Positions 1 through 8,857 of a stretch of DNA of 33,091 bases are shown here, piece after piece. The translations under genes and the position numbers were made by a program. The DNA lies in contig WREK01000008.1 of assembly GCA_009779355.1 (NCBI GenBank), positions 1 to 33,091 of the forward strand, read 5' to 3'. This DNA comes from Betaproteobacteria bacterium. GTDB lineage: Bacteria > Pseudomonadota > Gammaproteobacteria > Burkholderiales > Rhodocyclaceae. The notes beneath the pieces are model-generated. The model did not search any database, was not told the origin of the DNA, and was given only the letters and a program-made list of their open reading frames with translations. Numbering within the stretch: position 1 is the first letter of the stretch; each line of letters starts with the position of its first letter.

Positions 1-34
1 ACAGGGGCCGTAGCGTAATGCGAAAGGTTTGCAT
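1..34 (-). CDS. csm4: Csm4, type III-A RAMP subunit (5' fragment, runs off window)
   Basis: Only the first 11 codons are inside the window. They read MQTFRITLRPL, which resembles the start of Csm4, the Cas5-like RAMP that holds the crRNA 5' tag and contacts Cas10. The start at 34 is preferred over an in-frame ATG at 52 because AAGG lies six bases before it; the 52 start would add MDTRLA. It follows csm3 by 26 bases on the same strand, the usual order in csm operons. The identification rests on position plus a short N-terminal match. Confidence 0.7.
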   Translation of the reverse strand, partial: MQTFRITLRPL

Positions 35-60
35 GGCGAGCCTTGTGTCCATGTGGTTTA

Positions 61-798
61 TCAGGGCTGGGCCTTGAGGAAAGGCTGTACATCCGCGAAG
101 CGTTTCTTGGCGCACTGCTCATCAATTTTCAAATCAACAAACCGCACCTTGCCATAGCCGCGCGAGCCTGAGCCGCCGATGCTGTCCCACTCCAGTAGCT
201 TCAATCCCTGTAGCACGGTAGTGAGCAACTCCTCGCCATCGCCCGTCAGGCGCTTGACGGAAAGGCGGAAGTCGAAGCGCGCACCAGCGGGTACGCGCTC
301 GGTCTGGCGCGGGTGTTCGGCCACGCCGGAGATGCGGTTGATGCGGTTTTCGCTTTTCACCTCGGTGAGCATCTGGTTGTTGTTGCGGATTCCGTCTACC
401 CAATCGCGCTGAAGCTGGCAGTCCCAGAACGAGAGGCGGCTGGGGCCGAGGTCTTGCATCTGCTCCGCATCCAGCTTGGCGTCGCCGCTGACGCCGAACA
501 GTTGCAAAATTCGGTGCACCTCGGACTTGATAGTGGCATCACCAGCCTTTTCGTAATCCTTCCAGCCCAGAGGCTCTTCTTTGACAGCGCCGCTGCGCCA
601 TTCAAGCAGGCTGCGCATCTTGCCCTTGAGGCTGGAGCCGGGAATGTAGGGTTCCTGGGTGTGGGGGTGGCGGATAACAGTGTTGTCGACTCCGCCGATG
701 CGCATTTCACTGTCGCCCGCGCCGATGCGCAGGCCGCTGTCGAGTTCCAGCGTGGCAGTGATGGTGGTGATGGCAGTGAGTCGGGGTATTTGGGTCAT
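61..798 (-). CDS. csm3: Csm3, type III-A CRISPR backbone RAMP and target-RNA endonuclease
   Basis: 245 residues, normal for Csm3. Csm3 forms the repeated backbone of the Csm effector complex and cuts target RNA at 6-nt intervals. Visible hallmarks: an N-terminal RRM-like segment leading to IGGVDNTVIR, where D38 matches the catalytic aspartate of known Csm3 proteins; the signature IPGSSLKGKMRSLLEW around residues 52-67; and the C-terminal glycine-rich RAMP loop GGSGSRGYGKV. An AGGAG Shine-Dalgarno overlaps the csm2 stop, so the two genes are probably translationally coupled with a 6-base gap. It is followed by csm4. Since D38 is intact, target RNA cleavage should be functional; that is inferred from the motif. 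Confidence 0.95.
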   Translation of the reverse strand: MTQIPRLTAITTITATLELDSGLRIGAGDSEMRIGGVDNTVIRHPHTQEPYIPGSSLKGKMRSLLEWRSGAVKEEPLGWKDYEKAGDATIKSEVHRILQLFGVSGDAKLDAEQMQDLGPSRLSFWDCQLQRDWVDGIRNNNQMLTEVKSENRINRISGVAEHPRQTERVPAGARFDFRLSVKRLTGDGEELLTTVLQGLKLLEWDSIGGSGSRGYGKVRFVDLKIDEQCAKKRFADVQPFLKAQP

Positions 799-804
799 GG
801 CGGC

Positions 805-1266
805 TTACTCCTGGGCTTTGTAGAAGCCCATAAAGGCTTCCATGAACAATTTGGCGTGGTGCAGGCTGTCTGCATCTTTGATCTGGCAGATCAGGTGGGC
901 GAACAAGGTTTCAAAGCATCCGTCCACATAATCGCGGCCTTTGGCATAGGCCACCTTGGCCACCAGCATCTGGATGAAGGGCGCGACTTCCTGGTATTTG
1001 GCCTGGCGCTCCTGGGGCGTGCGCTCGAAGTGGACTTTTTCAAACCACATGACCAATTCGTCGTAGAAGCGGCGCAGTTGGGTGGATTTGTTCTTTCTGC
1101 CACCGCCTGCCTCAAAGACTTTGGTAGCTTTTTCCTTGGCGATCTCGGAGAACAGGTTCTGGGGTATGTCCTTGAGCTGCACGTCGCTGGTGGAGATAGT
1201 GTGGTGTGGGGCTTCCTGGCGAGGCTGGCTGCCCCAACCCCGGTTGTTTCTGTCGTTTGATGCCAT
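805..1266 (-). CDS. csm2: Csm2, small subunit of type III-A effector complex
   Basis: 153 residues, largely alpha-helical, placed between cas10 and csm3 as in type III-A operons. Csm2 (Cas11 family) lines the crRNA-target duplex as the small subunit. The N-terminal ~40 residues look disordered (N, G, Q and S rich). The C-terminal ~110 residues carry the Csm2 pattern: FYDELVMWFEKV, then FIQMLVAKVAYAKGR, then FETLFAHLICQIKDA and a final amphipathic helix. The start is supported by AAGGAG, which overlaps the cas10 stop codon region. The identification combines family pattern, size and position; no catalytic residues are expected. Confidence 0.9.
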   Translation of the reverse strand: MASNDRNNRGWGSQPRQEAPHHTISTSDVQLKDIPQNLFSEIAKEKATKVFEAGGGRKNKSTQLRRFYDELVMWFEKVHFERTPQERQAKYQEVAPFIQMLVAKVAYAKGRDYVDGCFETLFAHLICQIKDADSLHHAKLFMEAFMGFYKAQE

Positions 1267-1278
1267 CGGTGCTTCTCC

Positions 1279-3720
1279 TTAACGATGCCGGTAAAGGTGG
1301 TTGAAAAGCGGTATGCGGTAGCGGGTGCCCAGGCGCTCGATGCCTTGCTGGCCTATGGCCTCGGCGAGTTGGGTTTGTGCCTGGGTGCGCTGGACAGGGT
1401 CTTTGCCCTTGAGCTTGTCCACCACGTAGCGCCAGGTGCGGTAGGCAAAACGGCTGCGCCACATAGCATGTTTGGGGTTTTCGGTGTTGGTAGCCAGATC
1501 GACCAGGTGCAGCAGCCCATAGACATAGCTGGAGGACAAACCATAAGCTTGGCGCATATCGTCGAGTTGTTTTTGCGCGTCCCGCAATGCCGACCATTCG
1601 GGCCAGCGCACGCGCTCGTTGAACAGGACAACGGCGTTCTTGCGCTGCGCCGGGTCGGTGTGGGAACCGGCCTTGGCTGCATCCAGCGCATCCTTGGCCT
1701 GTGCTGTCAAGGTTTGCATGGGCAGGCCCGGCTTGGTCATGCACATGCCTGCGGAAAAAGTGATGTCTGGGTTATGTGCCACATAAGTTTTAAAATCCTC
1801 TGCCATGCGGGCAGCCAGCTCTTGCGTTTTGTACCAGGGGCCGATGAGAAAGAAGTCGTCGCCCCCGGCAAACACGGTGTAGGTGTTGGGAAACTCTGTG
1901 GCGCACAGTGCCGGCAGATAGACAGCAAAAAAGGCGTTCATCTGCCGCGACAGGGTGGCCATCTTGGCAAAGGTGGTGGCGCCCTGCCGGAAAATGGTGC
2001 CGAGATTGTCCACGTCACCCTTGAGGGTCATGAGCGCCACCGACCCCTGCCAGTTGCCGGTGTCCCCGGTTTTGGGCTGGCGGTCTTCGCAGGCAATGTG
2101 GTTGAGGGTTTTACCTGTGCCGATTTGTACGTCTTCGCTGCTGTTGCCTTCTTCCAGCCCTTTGTCTTTGTATTTGTCCCAGGCTTGCAAGTCGATTTGG
2201 GCAAAGCGCGGCACAAAGGCGTTGATGTACCGCCGGGCGTAGCCATCCCAAAGAAAACTGTCCAAATTTTCGGGCAAGCTGAAGTCCCAGCAGCGAGCCA
2301 AGGAGTTCCCTTGTGCGAGGTTGCCGAATTTGCCGCTGTGATCCTCGTCGGCAGTGAAGGCAACGATGTAGCCGAAGATGGGAACTTCGAGTTTTTTCAC
2401 GCTGTCGCCGCTGGCCAAATCATCGGCCCGCAGTACCAGCAGCCTGTCCTGGCGTGATAGATCCTTGCCGATTTTGATCTGGTCGCGCGAGAGGGCAGCA
2501 GAGGCTTTATTCTCGTCATCAGCAGGCAGTCTGTCGTTGTAGATGCACGCGCCCTTTGGATAATTGACATCGAAAACGGTGGGAGCGGAACCTGTCAGGG
2601 CGAAGCGGTGCAGCTTTTCTTTTTCCAGAGCAGCAAACAAGCCGTTTCTCAGCCCCTTGAAGTAGTGTTCTTTAAAGTCGTTACAACAGGCGCTTTTGCC
2701 GACCAGCCCCAGCCCAGCAAGGCCAAAGTTGTGCGCCAGAAACCATTGGTTCAACTCGGCGCGCACGGTATCGAGTTGGGTACGTGCCGCAGCGGTGTTA
2801 GGCGCAACGATGAGGAATTTTCCTGCTGCGTTGTTGATCTGACTGGTGGGGGGCAATTCAAGTGCGTCGAGCACTTTGAGAGCCGCCAGTTCGGTGAACA
2901 GCGAGACCTGAAAGGAGCGACCACGCAGCAGGCGGGCGGCATGCTTGCGGGTTTGGCTGCCGTCAGCAAAGATGAAGTCCTGAATGCCAAAGAAGTCGCC
3001 CTGGATGAGCAGAAACTTGTGTTCATCCCAATCGACACGCTCTTTCAAACGGTTGGCAGCCTGGGCATCGGTCTGGCCGTTGGCTTCATGCCAGCGCCAC
3101 AGGGCAACGGCCAGGGCGGCAGTGGTTTTGCTGTGGTCGTACAACGAAACCTCGGGCTTGGTGCCAAAGGCGGTAGCTGAAGGAATGGCGTGAGTGAAGT
3201 TGAGCCAGGCTGTATCGAAATGATCCAGCCACAGCGGCCAGTTACTACGGTGCGAGGCGGGAATTTTTTTGAGCGATTCCAGGAATTGCTGCCACAGTCC
3301 GGCGTATTCCTGTTGCGCGGGTGCGTCTTGGCCAGGTTCGCAGTCTTCGCGTTTTTTGGGGAAGATTGCCTTGGGCGAAAGCGCTTGCAGAGGGTAGCGC
3401 CACTGCGGGGGTTTGCTGACTGGTGCACCTTCTGGTGAACCTTTGATCTGGACTTGTTCCAACAGCGAAAGCATGCGGGCCTGGAAGTTATTGCGGCCCG
3501 TGGGATGATCGTTGTTTTCGTCCTTGGCGGCGTTGTAGGTCTCGAATTTCTCACGCTCGAAGCCGCTGGCCACGCGGTCGGCGGTGGCAACAATCCATTG
3601 TAAGAAGGTTTCGGGCCTGTGATGCGCGGCTGCGGCGTTGATGAGCGAGTCGGTATCTGTGCCCTGGCTGCCAGCACCCGCACTGGCTTGCAGTTGACTG
3701 CGGTTCACAAACGGAGCCAT
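1279..3720 (-). CDS. cas10: Cas10/Csm1, palm (cyclase) portion of type III-A large subunit, lacking its HD domain
   Basis: 813 residues. Cas10 is the signature subunit of type III systems; on target RNA binding its palm domain makes cyclic oligoadenylate and its HD domain cuts ssDNA. Here the cyclase motif FAGGDDFFLIG is intact (GGDD at residues 619-622), and the first palm and Zn/linker regions are present (for example LIQGDFFGIQDFIF near residue 238). The HD domain is absent from this frame and is encoded by the preceding 86-codon ORF. The first ATG lies one base after that ORF's stop (TGACATG) with AAGGG upstream, so reinitiation is possible. Reading back from this ATG in frame gives HLIKGD directly before MAPFVNR, as if the protein continued unbroken before a 1-base shift in the C7 run. 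Confidence 0.93.
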   Translation of the reverse strand: MAPFVNRSQLQASAGAGSQGTDTDSLINAAAAHHRPETFLQWIVATADRVASGFEREKFETYNAAKDENNDHPTGRNNFQARMLSLLEQVQIKGSPEGAPVSKPPQWRYPLQALSPKAIFPKKREDCEPGQDAPAQQEYAGLWQQFLESLKKIPASHRSNWPLWLDHFDTAWLNFTHAIPSATAFGTKPEVSLYDHSKTTAALAVALWRWHEANGQTDAQAANRLKERVDWDEHKFLLIQGDFFGIQDFIFADGSQTRKHAARLLRGRSFQVSLFTELAALKVLDALELPPTSQINNAAGKFLIVAPNTAAARTQLDTVRAELNQWFLAHNFGLAGLGLVGKSACCNDFKEHYFKGLRNGLFAALEKEKLHRFALTGSAPTVFDVNYPKGACIYNDRLPADDENKASAALSRDQIKIGKDLSRQDRLLVLRADDLASGDSVKKLEVPIFGYIVAFTADEDHSGKFGNLAQGNSLARCWDFSLPENLDSFLWDGYARRYINAFVPRFAQIDLQAWDKYKDKGLEEGNSSEDVQIGTGKTLNHIACEDRQPKTGDTGNWQGSVALMTLKGDVDNLGTIFRQGATTFAKMATLSRQMNAFFAVYLPALCATEFPNTYTVFAGGDDFFLIGPWYKTQELAARMAEDFKTYVAHNPDITFSAGMCMTKPGLPMQTLTAQAKDALDAAKAGSHTDPAQRKNAVVLFNERVRWPEWSALRDAQKQLDDMRQAYGLSSSYVYGLLHLVDLATNTENPKHAMWRSRFAYRTWRYVVDKLKGKDPVQRTQAQTQLAEAIGQQGIERLGTRYRIPLFNHLYRHR

Positions 3721-3721
3721 G

Positions 3722-3982
3722 TCACCCTTGATGAGGTGGGGGGGCGTGTTGCTCTATGCGGTCGAATGCCATAGCGGTGTAGGCCGCATGCAGATGGCTG
3801 TGGTAGCCGCTCCTACCGTCGGTGCTGTGCCAGGGGCAATACTGGTTTTTGTGAACGGCCAAGACGTCCAGTGGGACTTCCATACGTGCTCGTTCGGCAA
3901 ACTTGCCCAGGTCATGCAAGTAGGCGGCCAACGCCACGCGGCAGGAGGCTTTAAGCTTTTCAGGGGTGGGTTGCGTTGTCAT
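3722..3982 (-). CDS. cas10: Cas10/Csm1 N-terminal HD nuclease domain, separated by a frameshift
   Basis: 86 residues containing the HD phosphohydrolase signature YLHDLGKFAERA (H23, D24), followed by YCPWHS and a second histidine cluster GYHSHLHAAYTAMAFDRI. This is the N-terminal HD domain of Csm1, which normally provides RNA-activated ssDNA nuclease activity. The frame enters a run of seven C (minus strand) and stops shortly after, giving APPPHQG. Removing one C would give APHLIKGDM and run straight into the 813-codon frame, producing a protein near 900 residues. The ATG at 3982 has AAAGGA upstream. It may be a true split gene, a phase-variable tract, or a sequencing error in the homopolymer. 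Confidence 0.85.
   Translation of the reverse strand: MTTQPTPEKLKASCRVALAAYLHDLGKFAERARMEVPLDVLAVHKNQYCPWHSTDGRSGYHSHLHAAYTAMAFDRIEQHAPPPHQG
3738..3744. other. G7/C7 homopolymer at the cas10 frame break
   Basis: Seven G on the plus strand, C7 in the coding sense, exactly where the HD-domain ORF leaves the frame of the palm ORF. A tract of six would restore a single cas10 ORF. Such tracts are prone both to polymerase slippage in cells and to read errors. Confidence 0.85.
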
Positions 3983-4174
3983 TATTTATTCCTTTGGCGT
4001 GGCATGGCAGTGGAATTATGGCTGACTGCTGGCATGACCGCGCTTCTTCACTTTTGTAACGTTGCGTGGCTTCAAGCAGGATGAATGAGTGATATGCAGC
4101 ATTATGAATAACAAAACTCAGACAGGCTACGCTCGCAAGCTTGCCGAAGGCTCCCCTGAACCGTATCGAGGAAT

Positions 4175-4194
4175 CCTCGGCCTTCAGGCCGAGG
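4175..4194. repeat. Perfect hairpin resembling an IS200/IS605-type end
   Basis: CCTCGGCCTTCAGGCCGAGG forms a 9-bp stem with a 2-base centre (or 8 bp with a TTCA loop) and is preceded by GAAT. Subterminal hairpins of this look are typical of IS200/IS605 element ends, and the adjacent short frame 4104-4208 could be a decayed tnpB tail. No transposase gene is present, so this is at most a remnant. It lies in the 290-base spacer between the cas operon and the DUF3683 gene. It could also work as a transcription barrier, but it has no T-tract. Confidence 0.4.
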
Positions 4195-4203
4195 TGACTC
4201 AAA

Positions 4204-4224
4204 ACTGACAACTGATAACTGAAA
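4204..4224 (+). repeat. Three tandem 7-bp units
   Basis: ACTGACA, ACTGATA and ACTGAAA follow each other directly, differing only at position 6. They sit about 50 bases upstream of the DUF3683 start and right after the hairpin at 4175-4194. They could be direct-repeat operator half-sites or decayed element-end sequence; nothing here decides. Confidence 0.45.
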
Positions 4225-4272
4225 CCTCAGCTTTCGTTAGAATGCGAAGTTTCCCCGCCCCACCCTGACACG

Positions 4273-7200
4273 ATGAACCAACGTTTGCGCGAAGTCCCCT
4301 ACAATTACACCTCGTTCTCCGACCGCGAGATCGTCATCCGACTGCTCGGCGCGGATGCCTGGGCGGTGCTCGAAGAACTGCGCGAAGAGCGTGTTACCGG
4401 ACGTTCAGCCCGCATGCTCTATGAGGTGCTGGGCGATATCTGGGTCGTGCGGCGCAACCCGTATCTCGAAGACGACCTGCTTACGAACCGGAAGCGGCGC
4501 GAGGCACTGGTTGCCGCACTCTATCATCGCGTAAGCGAAGTCGATAAACGCCGCCAGGGCAACGAGCGCGTCAGCCTGCTTACCGAACGCGCACGCGTGG
4601 CAGTAGCCGATTTCGAGCAATGGTTCATCGATACGGCGCACCGCCGCCGTGCCGTTCGCCACCGGCTCTCGCGGCACACCCGGCACGACAATATCTGCTT
4701 CGATGGCCACGCCCGCGTCGTGCATGTCACCGATGCAACCGACTGGCGAGTCGAGTATCCATTTGCCGTCCTCAACCCCGATACCGAGGAAGAAATCGCC
4801 CCGCTCGTGCGCGCAGCCATCGAACTGGGGCTGACCATCATCGCGCGTGGCGGCGGAACCGGCTACACGGGCGGAACCGTCCCACTGGATGCGCACTCGG
4901 TTGTCATCAACACCGAAAAACTCACCCAAATCGGCCCAGTAGAGGAAATTCACCTGCCCGGCATCAACGGGCGCCCGATGACAGAGCCATACGCCACCAT
5001 CCGCACGGGCGCAGGGGTGATCACGGATCGCGTCGCTGACGCGGCAAGCCATGCCGGACGGGTGTTCGCGGTCGACCCCACCTCAGCCTCGGCCTGCACC
5101 ATCGGTGGCAACATCGCCGTGAACGCAGGGGGCAAGAAAGCAGTGCTCTGGGGCACGGCGCTCGACAACCTGGCCTGGTGGAAAATGGTCACACCTGACG
5201 GGCACTGGCTCGAAGTCGAACGCCTCGGGCACAATTTCGGCAAAATACACGAACAGGAAACCGTCTGCTTTCGACTACGCCGCTTCGACGGTGTAAGCGG
5301 TGCTTCGCTCAATGAGTCATCCCTGAGCCTGCCGGGTACGGACTGCCGCAAGGATGGACTCGGGAAAGATGTCACCGACAAATTCCTCGGCGGCATACCC
5401 GGCGTACAGAAAGAAGGCACGGACGGCATCATCGTCGCCGCGCGCTGGGTACTGCACAAGATGCCTCCCGTCACGCGCACCGTGTGCCTCGAATTTTTCG
5501 GCCAGGTGCGCGAGGCCGTCCCCGCCATCGTCGATATCACCGACTATTTCAAACCCGGCGGCGCCGGGCATCAGGCCGATGTGCAGCTGGCCGGGCTTGA
5601 GCACATGGACGAGCGTTATGTGAAAGCCGTCGGCTACACCACCAAGGCCCGCCGACATGGCCGCCCGAAAATGGTGCTGATCGGAGACATTACCGGCTTC
5701 AACGAATCTAGGGTCATGGCTGCCGCTTCCGAAGTCGTGCGCATGACCAACGCGCGCGAGGCTGAAGGCTTTATCGCCGTCTCCCCTGAACAGCGCAAAC
5801 ACTTCTGGCTAGAACGCAGCCGCACGGCAGCCATCTCCCGCCACACCAATGCCTTCAAGGTCAATGAAGATGTCGTGATCCCATTGCCGCGCATGGGCGA
5901 CTACTGCGACGGGATCGAGCGTATCAACATCGAACTGTCGATCCGCAACAAACTGGACTTATGCAGCGCACTCACCAACTTGCTTTCCGGCAAACTGCCG
6001 CTCGACCAGGGGGATGCCGGCCTTGCCTCGGAAGAACTCATCGGCGATAGGCGCGACGCCGCGCTTACCTACATCGACACCGTGCGCCGCCGCTGGCAAT
6101 GGCTGCTGAACAACCTCGACCTGCCGCTTGCCGAAGCTGAAAAAGCCTTCATGAAGTTCGGTGTCGTTGCGGGCGAGTTTGTCAGCCGCGCGCCAAACCC
6201 GACACTGTTCCACCGCCTGCAGGACGCCTCCGTCCGCGTCTCCTGGAAAACCGAGCTACAGCCGCGGCTGTCCAAGATTTTCGATGGCACACTCTTTCGC
6301 CCCGTCCTGGAAAAAATCGACGCCCTGCATGCCCAAGTCCTGCGTGGCCGGGTTTTCGTGGCGCTGCACATGCACGCGGGCGACGGCAACGTCCACACCA
6401 ACATCCCCGTCAACTCCGACAACTATGAAATGCTTCAGACTGCCTACCGCGCGGTTGACCGCATCATGGCGCTCGCCCGCGCGCTCGGCGGCGTCATCTC
6501 TGGGGAACACGGCATCGGCATCACCAAGCTCGACTACCTGACCGAAGAAGAACTCGCCCCTTTTCGCACCTACAAGGCCAAAATCGACCCGGATGGGCAC
6601 TTCAACCGAGGCAAACTTATGCCCGGAGGTAATCTGGCAAACGCCTACACGCCCAGCTTCAACCTGATGGGGTATGAATCCCTCATCATGGAGCAAACCG
6701 ACATCGGCAATATTACGTCTGCCATCAAGGACTGCCTGCGCTGTGGGAAATGCAAACCTGTCTGCTCCACCCACGTCCCCCGGGCCAATCTTCTCTACAG
6801 CCCGCGCAACAAAATCCTTGCCACTTCGCTGCTCGTCGAAGCCCTTCTTTACGAGGAACAGACCCGTCGCGGCGTCTCGCTTTCGCACTGGAGCGAAATC
6901 GAAGACCTCTCCGATCATTGCACTGTCTGCCACCGTTGCGAAAAGCCCTGCCCCGTCGATATCGACTTCGGAAAAGTCACCATCAAGATACGCAACCTGT
7001 TGCGCGGGCAGCGAAAACGTTCCTTCAATCCGGGCAAACTCGCCGCGCTCGCCTTTCTTACCGTCAAGGATCCTTCCCTGCTTGGGTTGATGCGCACCGG
7101 CATGCGCTGGGCTTACAGACTTCAGCGTCTGGCACACAATTTTGGGCGCAAATCCCTGCTCCTGCGCCACCAGCTTAAAACACCGCCCGCCACGGTTGGC

Positions 7201-8136
7201 CGCCCTAAACTCAAAGCACAGGTCATCCACTTCATTAACCGCCCCATGCCCAGCAATCTGCCGAGCAAAAGCAGCCGTGCCCTGCTTGGCATGGAAGAGG
7301 CCGCCACCATTCCCGTCATCCGCGACCCCGCCAGGACTAACGCTGAGTCTGAGGCCGTTTTCTACTTTCCCGGCTGCGGCTCGGAGCGCCTGTTCAGCCA
7401 GATAAGTCTCGCCACCCAGGCCATGCTCTACCACCTTGGCGTACAAACCGTCCTACCGCCTGGGTACCTGTGTTGCGGCTACCCGCAGGCCGCGGCGGGC
7501 AGCGACGATAAGGGGCAGAGAATCACCACCGAGAACCGCGTGCTCTTCCACCGTATCGCCAACACCCTCAACTACCTCGACATCAAGACCGTGCTCGTCT
7601 CCTGTGGAACCTGCATGGATCAACTACAGGAATACGAATTCGACAAAATCTTTCCCGGCTGCCGCCTGCTGGACATTCACGAATACCTGCTGGAAAAAGG
7701 CATCCGGCGCAAGGCTGCCCCTGAGGGCGTTCAGTACCTTTTCCACGAACCCTGCCACACCCCGATGAAACAATACGTGGGCATTACCGTCGCCAACAAG
7801 CTGATGGGCACTCCGGTCATGCTTTCCGACCGATGCTGCGGCGAAGCCGGGACGCTGGCCGTCTCCCGCCCGGACATTTCCACCCAGGTGCGGTTCCGCA
7901 AACAGGAAGAACTCGAAAATGGCATCGCCGCCCGCGACGGCCCCGCCCGCCACACGCATATCCTCACCGCCTGTCCGAGTTGCCTGCAAGGGCTGATGCG
8001 CTACCGCAAACTCAACGGCGGGTTGAAAGCCGACTACCTCGTCATTGAACTCGCCCGGCACATCCTGGGCGAAAACTGGATGAAGGAATACGTGGAGAAG
8101 GCCAACAACGGCGGGGTTGAAAGGGTGTTGCTGTAG
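4273..8136 (+). CDS. DUF3683 / FAD-linked oxidase / 4Fe-4S / CCG-domain fusion oxidoreductase
   Basis: 1287 residues. Order of domains: DUF3683 at about 1-120; an FAD-binding PCMH-type domain with [10 protein letters not shown] at 192-201; a GlcD/Dld-like FAD-oxidase C-terminal domain with [16 protein letters not shown] and [10 protein letters not shown] around 700-760; two 4Fe-4S motifs, C821-x2-C824-x2-C827-x3-C831 and C883-x2-C886-x2-C889-x3-C893; and two cysteine-rich CCG repeats (C1035 with C1067-C1068, and C1161 with C1188-C1189). This is the architecture of D-lactate/glycolate-type dehydrogenases that pass electrons from flavin through clusters to a quinone or heterodisulfide-like site. 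The substrate is unknown, though D-2-hydroxyacids are the natural guess. No membrane segment is evident. It stands alone, divergent from the cas operon. All cluster cysteines appear intact. Confidence 0.9.
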   Translation: MNQRLREVPYNYTSFSDREIVIRLLGADAWAVLEELREERVTGRSARMLYEVLGDIWVVRRNPYLEDDLLTNRKRREALVAALYHRVSEVDKRRQGNERVSLLTERARVAVADFEQWFIDTAHRRRAVRHRLSRHTRHDNICFDGHARVVHVTDATDWRVEYPFAVLNPDTEEEIAPLVRAAIELGLTIIARGGGTGYTGGTVPLDAHSVVINTEKLTQIGPVEEIHLPGINGRPMTEPYATIRTGAGVITDRVADAASHAGRVFAVDPTSASACTIGGNIAVNAGGKKAVLWGTALDNLAWWKMVTPDGHWLEVERLGHNFGKIHEQETVCFRLRRFDGVSGASLNESSLSLPGTDCRKDGLGKDVTDKFLGGIPGVQKEGTDGIIVAARWVLHKMPPVTRTVCLEFFGQVREAVPAIVDITDYFKPGGAGHQADVQLAGLEHMDERYVKAVGYTTKARRHGRPKMVLIGDITGFNESRVMAAASEVVRMTNAREAEGFIAVSPEQRKHFWLERSRTAAISRHTNAFKVNEDVVIPLPRMGDYCDGIERINIELSIRNKLDLCSALTNLLSGKLPLDQGDAGLASEELIGDRRDAALTYIDTVRRRWQWLLNNLDLPLAEAEKAFMKFGVVAGEFVSRAPNPTLFHRLQDASVRVSWKTELQPRLSKIFDGTLFRPVLEKIDALHAQVLRGRVFVALHMHAGDGNVHTNIPVNSDNYEMLQTAYRAVDRIMALARALGGVISGEHGIGITKLDYLTEEELAPFRTYKAKIDPDGHFNRGKLMPGGNLANAYTPSFNLMGYESLIMEQTDIGNITSAIKDCLRCGKCKPVCSTHVPRANLLYSPRNKILATSLLVEALLYEEQTRRGVSLSHWSEIEDLSDHCTVCHRCEKPCPVDIDFGKVTIKIRNLLRGQRKRSFNPGKLAALAFLTVKDPSLLGLMRTGMRWAYRLQRLAHNFGRKSLLLRHQLKTPPATVGRPKLKAQVIHFINRPMPSNLPSKSSRALLGMEEAATIPVIRDPARTNAESEAVFYFPGCGSERLFSQISLATQAMLYHLGVQTVLPPGYLCCGYPQAAAGSDDKGQRITTENRVLFHRIANTLNYLDIKTVLVSCGTCMDQLQEYEFDKIFPGCRLLDIHEYLLEKGIRRKAAPEGVQYLFHEPCHTPMKQYVGITVANKLMGTPVMLSDRCCGEAGTLAVSRPDISTQVRFRKQEELENGIAARDGPARHTHILTACPSCLQGLMRYRKLNGGLKADYLVIELARHILGENWMKEYVEKANNGGVERVLL

Positions 8137-8194
8137 ATTAGGCTTTCAGCAGATCTGCCCACTGAAACCTGCGCAATCTGTGCGAAATACCGTG

Positions 8195-8223
8195 TTGCAT
8201 ATAACGCAAACTATTGTTATCAT
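8195..8223 (+). promoter_or_regulatory. Probable sigma-70 promoter of mazEF
   Basis: TTGCAT (8195-8200), a 17-bp spacer, then TATCAT (8218-8223). The -10 lies inside the left half of the palindrome at 8219-8240, so a protein bound there would block RNA polymerase. Confidence 0.6.
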
Positions 8224-8240
8224 GTTACATGTAACATGAT
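8219..8240. promoter_or_regulatory. 22-bp perfect palindromic operator of mazEF
   Basis: A perfect inverted repeat without spacer, with core CATGTTACATGTAACATG extended by AT at both ends. It overlaps the predicted -10 element and ends 11 bases before the antitoxin start. MazE-type antitoxins commonly repress their own promoter by binding palindromes, so this is the expected autoregulatory site. Confidence 0.75.
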
Positions 8241-8251
8241 GGGAAAGTGAC

Positions 8252-8476
8252 ATGGCAACGACGCACGTCAACGCACGGGTTCATAAGCATCGCGCCACAT
8301 TGCGCCAAGCCGGACTTCGCCCGGTGCAAATCTGGGTGCCGGACACACGGCAGCCGGACTTTGCAGAGGAATGCCGCCGCCAAAGCCGCCTTGCAGCGCA
8401 GGCGGACACAGCCGATACGGACATGCAGCACTTCATGGATGAAGCCTTAGCAGACATTGAAGGTTGGACGCAATGA
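8252..8476 (+). CDS. mazE: MazE-like antitoxin (DUF3018 type)
   Basis: 74 residues, highly charged. The N-terminal third, ending in RQAGLRPVQIWVPDTRQPDF, fits the short DUF3018/MazE-family antitoxin pattern (a basic segment, then Q-I-W-V-P-D), which supplies DNA binding. The acidic C-terminal half (TADTDMQHFMDEALADIEGW) is the likely toxin-wrapping tail. The start is supported by GGGAAAG nine to ten bases upstream. The stop overlaps the toxin start (ATGA), so production is coupled. It probably neutralises the downstream RNase and represses the operon through the palindrome upstream. Confidence 0.87.
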   Translation: MATTHVNARVHKHRATLRQAGLRPVQIWVPDTRQPDFAEECRRQSRLAAQADTADTDMQHFMDEALADIEGWTQ

Positions 8477-8799
8477 CGCGGGGCGACTTCGTGACCATTT
8501 CCATGCAAGGCGATTTTGGCAAGCCAAGACCGGCTCTGGTCGTTCAGTCCGACCTGTTCAGCGAACATGCCACAGTCACGGTACTGCCGGTAACGGGCAC
8601 GCTTGTCAGTGCGCCGATATTTCGCGTCACGATCCAGGCAAACACCATGAACGGCCTTCAAAAACCGTCGCAGGTGATGGTAGACAAGCCTATGACAGTG
8701 AAGCGCGACAAAGTGGGGCAAGCCTTTGGACGCATCGACGTAAATGCGATGGTGGAAATTGAACGCCGTCTGGCTGTGTTCCTGGGAATTGCCAAGTAA
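8473..8799 (+). CDS. mazF: MazF/PemK-family endoribonuclease toxin
   Basis: 108 residues, the normal MazF length. It begins with the family pattern TRGDFVTISM followed by FGKPRPALVVQSD, and continues with LPVTGTL and the later SQVMVDKPMTVKRDKVGQAFG. MazF/PemK toxins cut mRNA at short sequences to halt translation. The ATG at 8473 overlaps the antitoxin stop by four bases. An upstream in-frame TTG at 8464 is less likely. The gene is intact, and all blocks needed for the PemK fold appear present. Cleavage specificity cannot be predicted. Confidence 0.92.
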   Translation: MTRGDFVTISMQGDFGKPRPALVVQSDLFSEHATVTVLPVTGTLVSAPIFRVTIQANTMNGLQKPSQVMVDKPMTVKRDKVGQAFGRIDVNAMVEIERRLAVFLGIAK

Positions 8800-8817
8800 C
8801 ATCCCAGAAAGAACCAG

Positions 8818-8840
8818 GCGGGCGGCATCCCGCCGCCCGC
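8818..8840. terminator. GC-rich hairpin between convergent mazF and bamC
   Basis: GCGGGCGGC and GCCGCCCGC form a 9-bp perfect stem around ATCCC. It lies between the convergent 3' ends of mazF and bamC, where a bidirectional terminator is expected. There is no clean T-tract on either side, so intrinsic activity is uncertain. Confidence 0.5.
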
Positions 8841-8857
8841 TAAAATCGAAAAACGCT

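Noticed and set aside
313-1260. 315-codon plus-strand frame across csm3 and csm2
   Set aside because: It is antisense to two well-supported csm genes, with low-complexity Gly/Val/Ala composition and no ribosome binding site or family pattern.
1285-2457. 390-codon plus-strand frame opposite cas10
   Set aside because: Shadow of the Cas10 palm coding sequence; the minus strand has the GGDD motif and coherent operon structure.
3738-3744. Programmed ribosomal frameshift signal in cas10
   Set aside because: A C7 run could slip, but no stimulatory stem or upstream Shine-Dalgarno-like element was recognised, so it is kept only as one option in the frame-break finding.
3960-4211. 83-codon minus-strand frame upstream of cas10
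   Set aside because: It runs through the hairpin and tandem-repeat spacer, overlaps the cas10 start region, and has no ribosome binding site or recognisable domain.
6256-7446. 396-codon minus-strand frame inside the DUF3683 gene
   Set aside because: Antisense to the cysteine-motif region of the fusion oxidoreductase; the composition is typical of a reverse-complement shadow.
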